A program made the position numbers and the translations under genes. Source: JBEGQX01 sp041180805 (GTDB taxonomy: Bacteria; Planctomycetota; Planctomycetia; Gemmatales; Gemmataceae). From it: a DNA stretch of 7,181 nt. Where the stretch lies: assembly GCA_041180805.1 (NCBI GenBank), contig JBEGQX010000268.1, positions 1 through 7,181 on the forward strand, read 5' to 3'. How positions within the stretch are numbered: the first letter of the stretch is position 1; each line of letters opens with the position of its first letter. Of the stretch, positions 6,845 to 7,181 are shown one piece after another. The notes under the pieces were generated by a model. It was not told where the DNA came from and did no database searches. It saw only the letters and a list, made by a program, of their open reading frames with translations.

Positions 6845-6861
6845 CCCGGGGTGGCCCCGGG
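6845..6861 (+). promoter_or_regulatory. GC-rich hairpin in the thrT-tuf leader
   Basis: CCCGGGG (6845-6851) and CCCCGGG (6855-6861) form a perfect 7-bp, all-GC stem with a TGG loop. On the + strand a short TTTT run (6870-6873) begins 8 nt after the stem, so this could be an imperfect or partial terminator, or an RNA-processing boundary between the tRNAs and the tuf mRNA. An AAAAG (6839-6843) upstream can pair with CTTTT (6869-6873) to extend the structure across an internal loop. Read on the - strand, the stem is followed almost directly by a T run, but no minus-strand gene ends here. The rest of the 153-nt leader (6817-6969) has no convincing promoter of its own. Confidence 0.5.
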
Positions 6862-6969
6862 AAGTGCCCTTTTGTAAAAAAATGGGTACTAATTGTTGTG
6901 GATTTTCCTAGAATTTTGGATGTGCTTAGAAAGGCATCCTTACAAACACTTTGATTTTTCGGAGGAGAG

Positions 6970-7181
6970 ATGGCAAAGGACGTATTTTCGCGGACAAAAC
7001 CGCATGTGAATGTTGGTACGATTGGCCACATTGATCACGGCAAAACAACAACCACTGCAGCTATTGTCGCCAGACAGGCTTACAAGAACAAAATCGAAAA
7101 GTTCAAGGATTACAAGGAAATCGCCAAGGGTGGTACCGAACGCGATGATTTGAAAACCGTTACCATCGCCGTAGCGCACGT
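6970..7181 (+). CDS. tuf: Translation elongation factor EF-Tu, 3'-partial
   Basis: EF-Tu is the GTPase that carries aminoacyl-tRNA to the ribosome. The first 70 codons are present and the gene runs off the right edge. The N-terminus RTKPHVNVGTIGHIDHGKT is diagnostic, with the P-loop G19-H-I-D-H-G-K-T26 intact. The ATG at 6970 follows a strong GGAGG (6961-6965) at a short 4-nt spacing. The next section differs from textbook EF-Tu. Where E. coli has A-R-G-I-T-I in switch I (G2 motif), this protein has L-K-T-V-T-I at 61-66, preceded by AKGGTERDD and about three residues longer. The Mg-binding threonine (T65) is retained. I recall similar switch I sequences in other planctomycete EF-Tu proteins but cannot check. 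The four tRNA genes directly upstream support the identification and suggest co-transcription. Confidence 0.95.
   Translation, partial: MAKDVFSRTKPHVNVGTIGHIDHGKTTTTAAIVARQAYKNKIEKFKDYKEIAKGGTERDDLKTVTIAVAH

Noticed and set aside
6839..6861. Minus-strand intrinsic terminator
   Set aside because: The GC stem followed by T on the - strand has the right form, but there is no minus-strand gene that would end here, so it is treated as a leader structure on the + strand.
6893..6914. Possible tuf promoter TTGTTG with TAGAAT
   Set aside because: The spacing is only 10 nt, too short for a sigma70 promoter, and no other -35 fits the TAGAAT box.

Overview
The window looks like chromosomal DNA of a planctomycete (Planctomycetota). 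Three things point there: a very large secreted DUF1549/DUF1553 protein with bacterial Ig-like and cytochrome c-like segments, a preceding WD40 gene whose first visible codons look like the tail of a cytochrome c domain, and a small protein of the Minf_1886 family, which is restricted to Planctomycetes and Verrucomicrobia. By eye the base composition is near 50% GC. The genus cannot be told from the sequence; a Gemmata-like lineage is possible. All convincing genes are on the + strand.

Region 1 (1-4463) is a two-gene cassette. A 5'-truncated WD40 beta-propeller protein is followed, after an 18-nt gap, by a 1110-residue exported protein (Ig-like, cytochrome-like, Ig-like, DUF1549, DUF1553 with a nested C-terminal beta domain). 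Both are large envelope proteins of a type that is abundant in planctomycetes but poorly understood.

Region 2 (4464-6251) starts with a 93-nt gap that carries a perfect inverted repeat. It continues with a tight three-gene operon: a RicT/YaaT-type PSP1 iron-sulfur protein, the Minf_1886 family protein (10-nt gap), and a membrane-anchored protein of unknown function (4-nt ATGA overlap).

Region 3 (6252-7181) is the translation locus. A good sigma70-like promoter precedes four tRNA genes in the order Thr(UGU), Tyr(GUA), Gly(UCC), Thr(GGU), followed by the start of tuf (EF-Tu). This is the same order as thrU-tyrU-glyT-thrT-tufB in Escherichia coli. A very GC-rich hairpin lies between the last tRNA and tuf. 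The visible EF-Tu N-terminus has a normal P-loop but an unusual switch I region.

I see no mobile element, CRISPR array, phage gene or defence system. The least understood parts are the ricT operon, the nested-domain architecture of the DUF1553 protein, and the modified EF-Tu switch I.
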